15,892 bases of DNA from Deltaproteobacteria bacterium (lineage in GTDB: Bacteria; Desulfobacterota; Syntrophia; Syntrophales; UBA5619): contig JAPLJY010000158.1 in the NCBI GenBank assembly GCA_026388345.1, positions 1-15,892 on the forward strand, in the 5' to 3' direction. The notes under the pieces were generated by a model, which did no database searches, had not been told where the DNA came from, and worked only from the letters and a program-made list of their open reading frames with translations. The position numbers and the translations under genes were made by a program. Every line of letters begins with the position of its first letter. Positions within the stretch are counted from its first letter, which is position 1. Below are positions 6,505 to 14,027 of the stretch, one piece after another.

Positions 6505-8499
6505 ATGAGACGGATGAGCACCTTGGGAAGCTGCCTGGTTGCGGGTCTCCTCTTGACGGGCGTCTTCCTGCCTGGTCCCGGCCGGGCCGCGGATCTCGTC
6601 CATCAGGATGTCTGGTTGAAGAACGAACTGGGGGACCGGATCACCCCGATCGACAACCGCACCGATCCCTACAGCCCGAAGAAGAGCTGCGGGGGCTGTC
6701 ACGGCTACGCCACGATTACGCAGGGCTACCATTTTCAGCAGGGCTTCGACGGGATGAGCGACCGTTACGACGCGAAGCGGCCCTGGGTCCTTTCTCCGGG
6801 GATGTACGGGAAGTGGCTCCCCTACGCGGCGGCGGGGCGTCTGGCCGCCAAGAAGAACGTCGATCCGCGTCAGATCGACCTTTCCGCCTATGACTGGATC
6901 GGCGGCGGGAAACTCAATCCCGCAAAAAAGATCAAATCGCCGTCCTGCGGCTGGTGCCATCCCGGCGGCGGCCCTCTGGAATACGGCAGGACGCCGGAAG
7001 GGCGCGCCGACCTCTCCCGGAATCTCACCCGGGCGGAAACGGGAGGCCCGAACCCCCTGGATGGGGACTTCAGTTCCCGCGCAACACCGGACGGCCGCAG
7101 CCATTTCCGCGAGAGCGGCGTCGTCGAGGCGGACTGTCTGATCTGCCACCTGCCCGGCTACCGGATGGAGGACCGCAACGGACAGCTCGCGGCCCGGAAC
7201 TACCGCTGGGCGGCGACGGCGGGCGCGGGCCTCGGCCGGATCCGGGGGGCCGTCTTTGCCCATACCGATCCCGCCACCGGCCCCGACGATCCCCGGTTTT
7301 CCGCCGGAAGCTGGAATTTTGCAACGAGGCCCGCGGTGACCTATGGCTGGAACGACCGGAAGCTCTTTACCGCGGAAGGAAAACTGCGGGGCGGCATCGT
7401 CAGCAAGGGCGTCGGGGCGAAAAACTGCCTCCAATGTCACGGGGAGGGGGACTGGAAGAACACCGGGACGATTAACGCCGCGCCGCACGACGCCCACGCG
7501 AAGGCCGGTCTCGCCTGCACCGACTGCCACCCGCTCGTCGGAAAATCGGCCGAAGAGCGCCTCCGCCATCAGATCGCCAAGGGGGCGTATCCGCAGACGA
7601 ATGTCCGGGATGATCTCGACGGCGTCGGGATGAAAACCTGCATCGGCTGTCACAAGGAGGGGCAGTACCGGCCGACCCGGCCGGGGATGCCGAAGGCGGC
7701 GCCGGACCCCGAACGCATACATTCCGAAAAATTCCCGAAGGCGACCTTCCACACCTCGTTCATCACCTGCGCCGCCTGTCATTCGACGGCCCAGCCGGCA
7801 CGGGGGATGGCCCTGCTTGATCTGAGCGCGGGGGAGGAACAGGGCTTTACGGCGGAGATGTTCGAGACGGTGACCTGGACCGCCGATTATGAGCGGGCGC
7901 GGGCGCCCTGGAGGCCCTGGATCGCGCGCGCACAGGGAGGAAAGGGGTACGGCGAGGCCTATCTTCCCCATCTCCCCAAGCGGATCCAGTGGTTCGGGGA
8001 GAGGATGCCGAACGGCGAGGTCAGGCCCATTCCGCTCCACCATGTGAAGGAGGCCTTCCGCGGTCTGAAGGGAGGCGCGTCCTTGGAGACGGTCCGGACG
8101 GACGGGGCGAAGGTGAAGATCCCCTCCGTGCTGGCGGACAACGACATCCTCCGGATGACCGCCGCCCTGACGAAGGCGGGGTTCCGGGATGTCGTCTACC
8201 TTGCAGACCGGCTCTATGAGATCTCCGGCGAGAAACTGATCGCCGGAAAGAGGCTGATTGCGGCGGATTCCTACCCCATCGCCCACGGCGTCGTCCCGCT
8301 CGAACGGAAGGCGGCCTATGGTCAGAAGGGAAGGCCTGCGGGATGCACAGACTGTCACGACAGGGGGTCGCCCTTCTTCACGAAGCTCCAGATCGTGAAC
8401 ATCCGCGAATATCTGCGGCAATATCCGGAGCTCAAAGGGCCGCAGGCGCTCCCCCAGATGAACGAGTGGGGAATCGCGCGCGTACCGCCCGCGCAGTAG
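6505..8499 (+). CDS. Octaheme c-type cytochrome, exported
   Basis: Predicted exported multiheme electron-transfer protein of 664 residues. A signal peptide covers about residues 1-28 (MRRMSTLGSC...GPGRA). Eight CxxCH motifs are visible near residues 62, 147, 210, 307, 337, 378, 422 and 613: CGGCH, CGWCH, CLICH, CLQCH, CTDCH, CIGCH, CAACH and CTDCH. The hemes are widely spaced, with a nearly 190-residue heme-free stretch (~425-612), which suggests a folded non-heme domain and possibly a catalytic or docking role. The ATG at 6505 is chosen because GAGG lies 7 nt upstream and gives a normal signal peptide; an ATG at 6472 would add 11 unlikely residues. A second rhodanese gene follows, its ribosome site overlapping this stop codon. 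I do not recognise a named family. Confidence 0.9.
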   Translation: MRRMSTLGSCLVAGLLLTGVFLPGPGRAADLVHQDVWLKNELGDRITPIDNRTDPYSPKKSCGGCHGYATITQGYHFQQGFDGMSDRYDAKRPWVLSPGMYGKWLPYAAAGRLAAKKNVDPRQIDLSAYDWIGGGKLNPAKKIKSPSCGWCHPGGGPLEYGRTPEGRADLSRNLTRAETGGPNPLDGDFSSRATPDGRSHFRESGVVEADCLICHLPGYRMEDRNGQLAARNYRWAATAGAGLGRIRGAVFAHTDPATGPDDPRFSAGSWNFATRPAVTYGWNDRKLFTAEGKLRGGIVSKGVGAKNCLQCHGEGDWKNTGTINAAPHDAHAKAGLACTDCHPLVGKSAEERLRHQIAKGAYPQTNVRDDLDGVGMKTCIGCHKEGQYRPTRPGMPKAAPDPERIHSEKFPKATFHTSFITCAACHSTAQPARGMALLDLSAGEEQGFTAEMFETVTWTADYERARAPWRPWIARAQGGKGYGEAYLPHLPKRIQWFGERMPNGEVRPIPLHHVKEAFRGLKGGASLETVRTDGAKVKIPSVLADNDILRMTAALTKAGFRDVVYLADRLYEISGEKLIAGKRLIAADSYPIAHGVVPLERKAAYGQKGRPAGCTDCHDRGSPFFTKLQIVNIREYLRQYPELKGPQALPQMNEWGIARVPPAQ

Positions 8500-8508
8500 G
8501 AGATGGGC

Positions 8509-9255
8509 ATGAGCAGAACAGAATGGGTATGGACCGCGGCCTTGTTGTCTGCACTCTTTGCGGTATCGTCCGTGCAGGCGGCGGAACCGGCGCCGAACCT
8601 CCTGGAACCGGTGGAACTGCGGCAGATGCTCCAGCGGGGGGAAGATATCGTCCTCATCGACGCGATGAGCCGTCTGGAGTGCATGGACCACAGCATTCCC
8701 GGTTCTCTCTGCGTTGCCGATGAGGAGTTCGCGGCGCGTGCGCCGAAGCTCTTTCCGGACAAGAAGCGGCATCTGGTTTTCTACTGCGAGAGCAACCGGT
8801 GCTATCGCAGCAGAGAAACGGCGGCGATCGCTCTTCAGCAGGGGTATACGCGGGTGTCGGTCCTGCGGGGCGGAATCCCCGCCTGGAAAGAGGCGGGCTT
8901 CGACACCGTTTCGCAGGAGCGGATCCCGCGGGTCCCCGCGGAATCGATCAAGCCGGATCGTCTCGCCCGGTGGCTCTTGGAGAAACGGGATCTGCTGATC
9001 CTCGATATCCGCCGGGAGGAGCGATTCAGGGAGGGACATCTCCCCGGCGCGATCAACATCCCCCTCTACCGCCTCCATGAACGGTATTCGGAAATTCCCC
9101 TGAACCGGCCGGTCCTGGTTGTGGACGACAGGGGATTGAGCTCCTTCCTCGCCTCCTGCTACCTGGTCCGGAAGGGGGTTTCAGACGTGAAACGGCTCTT
9201 CGGGGGGATGGAGCGGTGGCAGGCGCATATCGCCCCGAAGCGGGGGAATCCATAG
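8509..9255 (+). CDS. Exported tandem rhodanese, catalytic Cys only in the N-terminal domain
   Basis: 248-residue periplasmic sulfurtransferase-like protein. The signal peptide is about residues 1-25 (MSRTEWVWTAALLSALFAVSSVQAA). Rhodanese domain 1 (~31-132) has LIDAMSRLE, the HSIPGSL motif and the loop FYCESNRCYRSRETA, so Cys93 is the likely persulfide carrier with Cys98 nearby. Domain 2 (~144-243) has LDIRREERFREGHLPGAINI, but its loop is LVVDDRGLSS with Asp where the cysteine should be. This is the reverse of the first rhodanese, where domain 2 is the active one. TAGGAG at 8497-8502 is 6 nt before ATG 8509; the ATG at 8503 is directly against that site and less likely. It is flanked by 8-heme and 9-heme cytochrome genes. 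Confidence 0.92.
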   Translation: MSRTEWVWTAALLSALFAVSSVQAAEPAPNLLEPVELRQMLQRGEDIVLIDAMSRLECMDHSIPGSLCVADEEFAARAPKLFPDKKRHLVFYCESNRCYRSRETAAIALQQGYTRVSVLRGGIPAWKEAGFDTVSQERIPRVPAESIKPDRLARWLLEKRDLLILDIRREERFREGHLPGAINIPLYRLHERYSEIPLNRPVLVVDDRGLSSFLASCYLVRKGVSDVKRLFGGMERWQAHIAPKRGNP

Positions 9256-9291
9256 GGGCGGTTGACGAAAACGGATAAAAAGAGGCATTCC

Positions 9292-11145
9292 ATGAGCGTC
9301 AGGGTTCGGATCATGTTGGCGGCGGCCGTCTTGGCAGGGTGCTGGTTTGCGGCCTCTCCGGCGCCGGCAGCCGTTACCTCGGCGGGACCGGAAAAAAGCT
9401 GTCAGAGCTGCCACGACGACGATCTGTTCCGCGTCCGATTTGCCGATTCGGTCCACGGCAACAACAGTTGCAAGAGCTGCCACACCGACATTCGGAGTCT
9501 CCCGGCCCACATGACCGGGAAGGAAAGGCCGGCGCCGGTGAACTGCGGGATCTGCCATCAGGAGGTCGCCCGGGCCTTCCGGAAGAACTTCCATTACCTC
9601 CAGGAGGACTTCCGCTGCACGGACTGCCACCGGGGGATCCACGCGCTGAAGCGGGCCGGTTCCAACTTCAAGCTGGCCGTCATCAAAAAGTGCACCGAAT
9701 GCCATGACCGGGACGAGTATGTCGCTTTCGGGCATGGTGAAGCCATCCTCAAGGGAAACCAGGACTCGGCCGCCTGCTCCGACTGTCACGGCCTTCATGA
9801 CACACGGGCCTACCAAACATCCCGTGCGGCCTATCCCGGCGAGGCGCGGGAATTCTATACGGAAAAATGCGAGGCGTGTCACACCGACCGGGCGATGATG
9901 GAGCGTTCGGGGGTCGATCCCGACGACGTCAGGAAGTACAACGAGACCTATCACCACAAGGCGGGCCGCATCGGGTATCCGGCACAGGTTGCCGGCTGCG
10001 CCGATTGCCACAACAGGCACAATAACCTCCCCAAGACGGATATCCGTTCCAGCATCAACCCGCAGAACCTGATTGCGACCTGCAGGCGCTGCCACCCAGG
10101 GGCCCATCCCCGCTTCGTCTCCTATAAGGCCCATCCGGACTACCACGACCGGAAACACGACCCCAGCCTCTTCTGGACTTTTGTCTTCATGTCGGGGCTT
10201 CTGGCCGGGACCTTCCTGTTCTTCTGGGTCCACACGCTCCTCTGGTGGCGGAAAACCTACTGGGAGAAGGACAGGCGGGAGAGGCTGGGGATCAATATCC
10301 CCCCGGGAAGCGAGGGACTTGTCCCGGTCCAGCGGTTCTCCGTGAAGGAGAGGATCATCCATGTCCTTCTGATCCTCTCCTTCATGACGCTCGTCATGAC
10401 GGGCTTTACGCTCAAGTACCATGACGCCCCCTGGGCCGCGACGATGATCATCCTCTGGGGCGGCGCCGCCAAGGCGGGGATTTTCCACCGCGTCGCTGCG
10501 GGTCTCCTGTCCGTCCTGTTCCTCTACGTCGTGTGGCTCTCCATCCGATTCCTCTTCCCGAAGGGTCAGGGGGCGCAAGGCTGGCTGGGACGCCTTTTCG
10601 GACCAGACTCTCTCTGCCCTAATCTCAAGGACCTTCGGGATATCGCGGGGATGTTCCGCTGGTTCTTCAACCGGGGAGAGATGCCCCGCTTCGACCGGTG
10701 GACTTACTGGGAGAAGTTCGACTTCATGGCGGTCTTTTGGGGGATGTTCGCCATTGGCGGCTCCGGGCTGCTCTTGTGGATCCCTGAGTGGTCCTCCTGG
10801 ATCGTTCCGGGCTGGGTCCTCAATATCGCCTCTCTGGTCCACTCGGAGGAGGCGCTTCTGGCGGCCCTGTTCATCTTCACCGTCCACTTCTTCAACACCC
10901 ATTTCATCCCGACGAAGTTCCCGATGGACGGGATCATCTTCACGGGGCGCTACCATCTGGAGGAGATGAGGGAGCAGAAGCCGCTCCAGTATGAACGGCT
11001 CCTGGCGGAAGAGAAGCTGGAACTCCTCAAACGGAAGCACCCCGGGATCCCGCTCAAGATCGTTTCCGGAATCTTCGGACTGGCGAGCCTCCTGCTCGGT
11101 CTGACCCTTACGGTCATGATCTTCTGGGCGATATTTCTGGAGTAG
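9292..11145 (+). CDS. CbcL-like quinol dehydrogenase: nonaheme c domain fused to membrane cytochrome b
   Basis: 617-residue membrane protein likely to oxidise menaquinol and hand electrons to periplasmic cytochromes. An N-terminal export signal carries LAGC at residues 14-17, a possible lipobox; otherwise cleavage after APA near residue 26 is likely. Nine CxxCH motifs span residues ~37-268: CQSCH, CKSCH, CGICH, CTDCH, CTECH, CSDCH, CEACH, CADCH, CRRCH. A transmembrane helix (~293-318) leads to a FdnI/HydC-type cytochrome b region with helices near 356-375, 401-421, 478-496 and 518-535, and a last helix near 590-615. Candidate b-heme histidines are His357, His399, His517, His532 and His537. 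Geobacter CbcL has the same c-domain/b-domain order. AAGAGG 6 nt before ATG 9292 favours that start over TTG 9262. The resB gene follows after 21 bp. Confidence 0.88.
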   Translation: MSVRVRIMLAAAVLAGCWFAASPAPAAVTSAGPEKSCQSCHDDDLFRVRFADSVHGNNSCKSCHTDIRSLPAHMTGKERPAPVNCGICHQEVARAFRKNFHYLQEDFRCTDCHRGIHALKRAGSNFKLAVIKKCTECHDRDEYVAFGHGEAILKGNQDSAACSDCHGLHDTRAYQTSRAAYPGEAREFYTEKCEACHTDRAMMERSGVDPDDVRKYNETYHHKAGRIGYPAQVAGCADCHNRHNNLPKTDIRSSINPQNLIATCRRCHPGAHPRFVSYKAHPDYHDRKHDPSLFWTFVFMSGLLAGTFLFFWVHTLLWWRKTYWEKDRRERLGINIPPGSEGLVPVQRFSVKERIIHVLLILSFMTLVMTGFTLKYHDAPWAATMIILWGGAAKAGIFHRVAAGLLSVLFLYVVWLSIRFLFPKGQGAQGWLGRLFGPDSLCPNLKDLRDIAGMFRWFFNRGEMPRFDRWTYWEKFDFMAVFWGMFAIGGSGLLLWIPEWSSWIVPGWVLNIASLVHSEEALLAALFIFTVHFFNTHFIPTKFPMDGIIFTGRYHLEEMREQKPLQYERLLAEEKLELLKRKHPGIPLKIVSGIFGLASLLLGLTLTVMIFWAIFLE

Positions 11146-11166
11146 TTTCTGAGGGAAAGGAAAGGC

Positions 11167-12552
11167 ATGACGGCAAAGCGAAACGGCTTTAAGGCATTTT
11201 TCACCTCCATCCGGCTGACGATCGTCCTTTTGAGCGCGATCGCCCTCGGATCAGTTCTGGGGACGATCATCCCCCAGCAGGAGGCGGCGGAGGCCTTTTC
11301 CGCACGGCTTCAGCCCGCCGTTCTCGCCGTCTTCCAGGCCTTCCAGCTCTTCAACGTTTACCACTCCGCCTGGTTCATCCTGCTCCTCCTCCTGCTAAGC
11401 GTCAATCTGACCGTCTGCTCCCTGGACCGCTTTCCCGCGGCATGGAGGCAGTTCCGCGGAGGAGCTGCGCCGGACGGAGCGGAGCGCCTCGCGGATCTCC
11501 CCCCGGAACGGATCGTCGCGACGGACAGGCCGGCCGCGGAGGAGGCCTCCCGCCTGGAGGTTCTCCTCCGGAAGCGCTGCGGGCGGGTCCGGCGGGCAGA
11601 AACATCTCAGGGATTTGTTCTCACCGGAGGAAAGGGGGCCTTTTCCTGTTTCGGGGTCTTTGTCGTCCACCTGGGCGTTCTTCTGCTGATTGCGGGGGGG
11701 CTCGCCGGCGCCATTTTCGGCGTCCGGGGCTATGTGGAAATCGTGGAGGGGGATACCGCGAACACGATGCAGTTCCGGGGCGGAAAGGGGGCAGAGACCC
11801 TTCCCTTCGCCATCCGCTGCGACCGTTTCACCGTGGAGCACTATGATGACGGCGCGCCAAAGGTGTTCCGTTCCGATCTGACCTTTATCCAGGATGGGAA
11901 AGTCGTCCGGCAGGGGGTGCTCTTCGTCAACCACCCGATCGCCTTCGGCGGCCTGCGTTTCTATCAGGCGAGCTACGGCCTGCTGCCCGGCGGCCGTCTG
12001 GCGCTCTCCTATGCACGGGGGAATGGAAAGGCCAGCGAACGGGAGACGGCCGTCGGCGACCGTTTCGCCCTTCCCGGAGGGGAGGGAGAGGTGGAGGTCA
12101 TTCGCGTGGAGAACGACCTCATGCGGATGGGGCCGGCTGTCAAGCTCTCCGTCGTCTCGCCCCGGGGAGAGGTCCAGTTCTGGGTTTTCGAGAACATCGA
12201 GCGGATAAAGGAGGCGAATCCGGGGGTGCTCGCGCAGGTCCCTCTGATGAACCCCGGTCTTTTTGCCCCTTATCTCTTTTCCATGCAGAAAAAGGGAGAG
12301 AGGTTCTACACGGTGCTTCAGGCGGCCCGCGATCCGGGCGTCCCCCTCGTCGCCGGAGGGGCGGTTCTGCTGATCGTCGGCCTCATGATCACCTTTTTTT
12401 TCTCCCACCGCCGGTTCCGGATCGTCCTGGAGGAGAAGAAGGGGAAAAGCCGGATCGGTCTTGCCGGATCGAGCAACCGGGATCCGGTCGGTCTGGAAAA
12501 CGAGATAAATCAACTGCTGGCGGAGATCGGAAAGGCGGAGGGACGTTCATGA
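11167..12552 (+). CDS. resB: ResB/Ccs1 cytochrome c biogenesis protein (System II)
   Basis: 461-residue membrane component of the System II heme-delivery and ligation complex; with CcsA it moves heme across the membrane and attaches it to CxxCH motifs. Membrane segments are visible at ~14-35 (SIRLTIVLLSAIALGSVLGT), ~68-86, ~162-184 and ~393-415. Between the last two is a large extracytoplasmic domain with FRSDLTF and the conserved-looking GLRFYQASYG. Candidate conserved histidines include His66 (VYHSAWF) and His168 (VVHLG). GGAAAGG precedes the ATG. The stop overlaps the start of ccsA by 4 bp (ATGA), so translation is coupled. Being in the cytochrome cluster, it probably serves the 28 predicted c-heme sites encoded just upstream. 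Confidence 0.93.
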   Translation: MTAKRNGFKAFFTSIRLTIVLLSAIALGSVLGTIIPQQEAAEAFSARLQPAVLAVFQAFQLFNVYHSAWFILLLLLLSVNLTVCSLDRFPAAWRQFRGGAAPDGAERLADLPPERIVATDRPAAEEASRLEVLLRKRCGRVRRAETSQGFVLTGGKGAFSCFGVFVVHLGVLLLIAGGLAGAIFGVRGYVEIVEGDTANTMQFRGGKGAETLPFAIRCDRFTVEHYDDGAPKVFRSDLTFIQDGKVVRQGVLFVNHPIAFGGLRFYQASYGLLPGGRLALSYARGNGKASERETAVGDRFALPGGEGEVEVIRVENDLMRMGPAVKLSVVSPRGEVQFWVFENIERIKEANPGVLAQVPLMNPGLFAPYLFSMQKKGERFYTVLQAARDPGVPLVAGGAVLLIVGLMITFFFSHRRFRIVLEEKKGKSRIGLAGSSNRDPVGLENEINQLLAEIGKAEGRS

Positions 12553-13391
12553 GCGATACGGCGATCCTGAGCGGGGTGACCTTTGTCTACCTGCTCTCAT
12601 TTCTTTTGTACCTCGTTCGGATGGTCCGGGGGAAGGAGTTCTGGGGAAGTGCGGCCTCCCGGGTCGCACAGATCGGCTTTCTCCTGCACACCGTGGCCCT
12701 CCTGCTGCGCTGGAAGAGCTCCTACGACCTCGGGATCGGCCATGCGCCGCTCGCGAACTTCTACGAATCGCTCATCTTCTTCGCCTGGGCGGTCCTGCTC
12801 CTCTACCTCATCATCGAATGGAGAACGCGCAGCCGCAGCCTCGGCGCCTTCGTGATCCCCGTCGCCTTTCTCCTTCTGGCCTTCGCCTCGATCTCCCCGG
12901 GCGTCAGCGACCGGATCCAGCCCCTCATCCCGGCCCTGCAGAGCAACTGGCTCACCGTCCATGTCCTCACCTGTTTTCTGGGCTACGCCTCCTTCGCGGT
13001 AGCCTTTGCCGTGGGGATCATGTACCTGCTCAAAGGAAGGGCGCGGGATCGCGGAACGGAGGAAGGGACATTTCTCCGCCTGATCCCGCCATCCGATGCG
13101 CTCGAGGAGCTTCTCTACCAGGGCGTCGTTCTCGGTTTTGTGCTGCTGAGCCTCGGGATCATGACCGGTTCCGTCTGGGCCCACTACGCCTGGGGTTCCT
13201 ACTGGAGCTGGGACCCCAAGGAGACTTGGTCGCTCATTACCTGGATCGTCTACGCGGTGATGCTCCACGCCCGTTCCGTCCGGGGATGGCGGGGGCAGCG
13301 GATGGCCTGGATGGCTCTTGTCGGTTTCGCCTCCGTCCTGTTCACCTACCTCGGGGTGAACTACCTCGACAGTCTGCACAGCTACTTTTAA
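12549..13391 (+). CDS. ccsA: CcsA/ResC cytochrome c biogenesis protein (System II)
   Basis: 280-residue polytopic membrane protein that carries heme for c-cytochrome assembly. The diagnostic tryptophan-rich WWD region is seen near residues 209-227 (VWAHYAWGSYWSWDPKETW). Candidate heme-ligand histidines include His138 (NWLTVHV), His212 and His240 (VMLHARS). About eight hydrophobic helices are visible. GGAGGG lies 5 nt before the ATG, within the end of resB, and the two genes share ATGA. The length is typical for a CcsA of the short class. It is the last gene of the plus-strand cluster; the inverted-repeat element starts 16 bp after its stop codon, and no separate terminator is evident. Confidence 0.95.
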   Translation: MSDTAILSGVTFVYLLSFLLYLVRMVRGKEFWGSAASRVAQIGFLLHTVALLLRWKSSYDLGIGHAPLANFYESLIFFAWAVLLLYLIIEWRTRSRSLGAFVIPVAFLLLAFASISPGVSDRIQPLIPALQSNWLTVHVLTCFLGYASFAVAFAVGIMYLLKGRARDRGTEEGTFLRLIPPSDALEELLYQGVVLGFVLLSLGIMTGSVWAHYAWGSYWSWDPKETWSLITWIVYAVMLHARSVRGWRGQRMAWMALVGFASVLFTYLGVNYLDSLHSYF

Positions 13392-13406
13392 AGGGATGAT
13401 CTTTAG

Positions 13407-13584
13407 CAGGCTGTTCAAAAATGTCCGGATGTGAGGCCCCCGAATTCGCAGAATCACGGAGCGAAGCGGAGACAATCCTGAAGCCGTGAGGCGTACTTAA
13501 TAGGCCGTTAAACGGCGAGGGATGAGGGAAACGAAGCAGATGGGCATCCCGTATCTGGTACGGGACAAGCTTTTGAACAGCCTG
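13407..13584. repeat. 178-bp MITE-like element with perfect 14-bp terminal inverted repeats
   Basis: CAGGCTGTTCAAAA (13407-13420) is exactly repeated in inverse as TTTTGAACAGCCTG (13571-13584). Inside are two smaller hairpins: GCCGT/ACGGC with loop TAA (13504-13516), and TCCCGTA/TACGGGA with a 5-nt loop (13547-13565). No credible protein is encoded. The right end touches the stop codon of the ModE-like gene (13585-13587), and the left end is 16 bp after ccsA, so the element fills the gap between convergent genes. From memory, repeats with the same CAGGCTGTTCAAAA-type ends are scattered in deltaproteobacterial genomes. It may be a non-autonomous transposable element and may also act as a bidirectional transcription barrier. 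Confidence 0.75.
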
Positions 13585-13902
13585 TCAGGGAAGATTGCGG
13601 TTCGCCTCTTCCAGCAGGGAAGATATCTCTTGATCCAGCTGATCGAACCGGCGGATCAGTTCTTTCGCCTTCTCCGTGAGGTGCATGCCGGTTCGTCCGG
13701 GATCGGTGGTCACGAGCTTCATTCCGAGGCGCTCCTCGGAGGCCTTCACGCGTCCCCAAGCGGCCCGGTAGGACATGTCCAGTTTTTTTGCCGCGGCGTT
13801 GAGGCTGTGGCATTCGTCGATGGCCTTGAACAGAACATCCCGCCCGGGTCCGAAAATGACTTTCCCGTCTTTTTCCAGCCATATCTTGTGCTTGATTTCC
13901 AT
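13585..13902 (-). CDS. Single-domain ModE-like (LysR-type winged helix) regulator
   Basis: 105-residue DNA-binding protein matching only the N-terminal domain of ModE: EIKHKIWLEKDGKVIFGPGR, then the helix-turn-helix region SLNAAAKKLDMSYRAAWGRV (residues ~33-52), then GRTGMHLTEKAKELIRRF. The C-terminal molybdate-binding (TOBE/Mop) domain of full ModE is absent, as in single-domain regulators of this type such as those linked to tungstate in sulfate reducers. The start has GGAAGGG about 7 nt upstream. It is convergent with the cytochrome cluster and about 12 kb from the tungsten/molybdenum-dependent AOR gene. Regulation of oxyanion uptake or of Mo/W enzymes is plausible but unproven; how it senses a ligand is not visible. 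Confidence 0.85.
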   Translation of the reverse strand: MEIKHKIWLEKDGKVIFGPGRDVLFKAIDECHSLNAAAKKLDMSYRAAWGRVKASEERLGMKLVTTDPGRTGMHLTEKAKELIRRFDQLDQEISSLLEEANRNLP

Positions 13903-13979
13903 GGCACAGCCCTTCCCCGAGCTTCAAGAATGAAAAACCATTGACGCTTTAACCTATCAAATTACGTACTGCTCGGCAA

Positions 13980-13989
13980 GACATATGTC
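13980..13989. promoter_or_regulatory. Perfect palindrome upstream of the ModE-like gene, possible operator
   Basis: GACATATGTC is a perfect 10-bp palindrome 78 bp before the ModE-like start codon, in an AT-rich promoter-like stretch. It could be a regulator site for the gene to its left or for the weak reading frame to its right. Ten-bp palindromes do occur by chance, and no clear -35/-10 pair is evident. Confidence 0.25.
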
Positions 13990-14027
13990 ATAATTGTTCA
14001 GCATGTGTTTTCAAGACCACCGGAGGC

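Noticed and set aside
6505..6600. Tat signal or lipobox in the 8-heme cytochrome
   Set aside because: The RR pair is at the very N-terminus without the Tat consensus, and the LGSC stretch comes too early, before the hydrophobic core.
6412..9078. Very long open frame (888 codons) on the minus strand
   Set aside because: It lies opposite the 8-heme cytochrome and rhodanese genes. The Arg/Pro/Gly-rich translation has no recognisable motif; it results from scarce stop codons in GC-rich DNA.
9181..11040. Long minus-strand frame of 619 codons
   Set aside because: Mirror of the CbcL-like gene; the charged, low-complexity translation lacks domains, while the plus strand has nine heme motifs and membrane helices.
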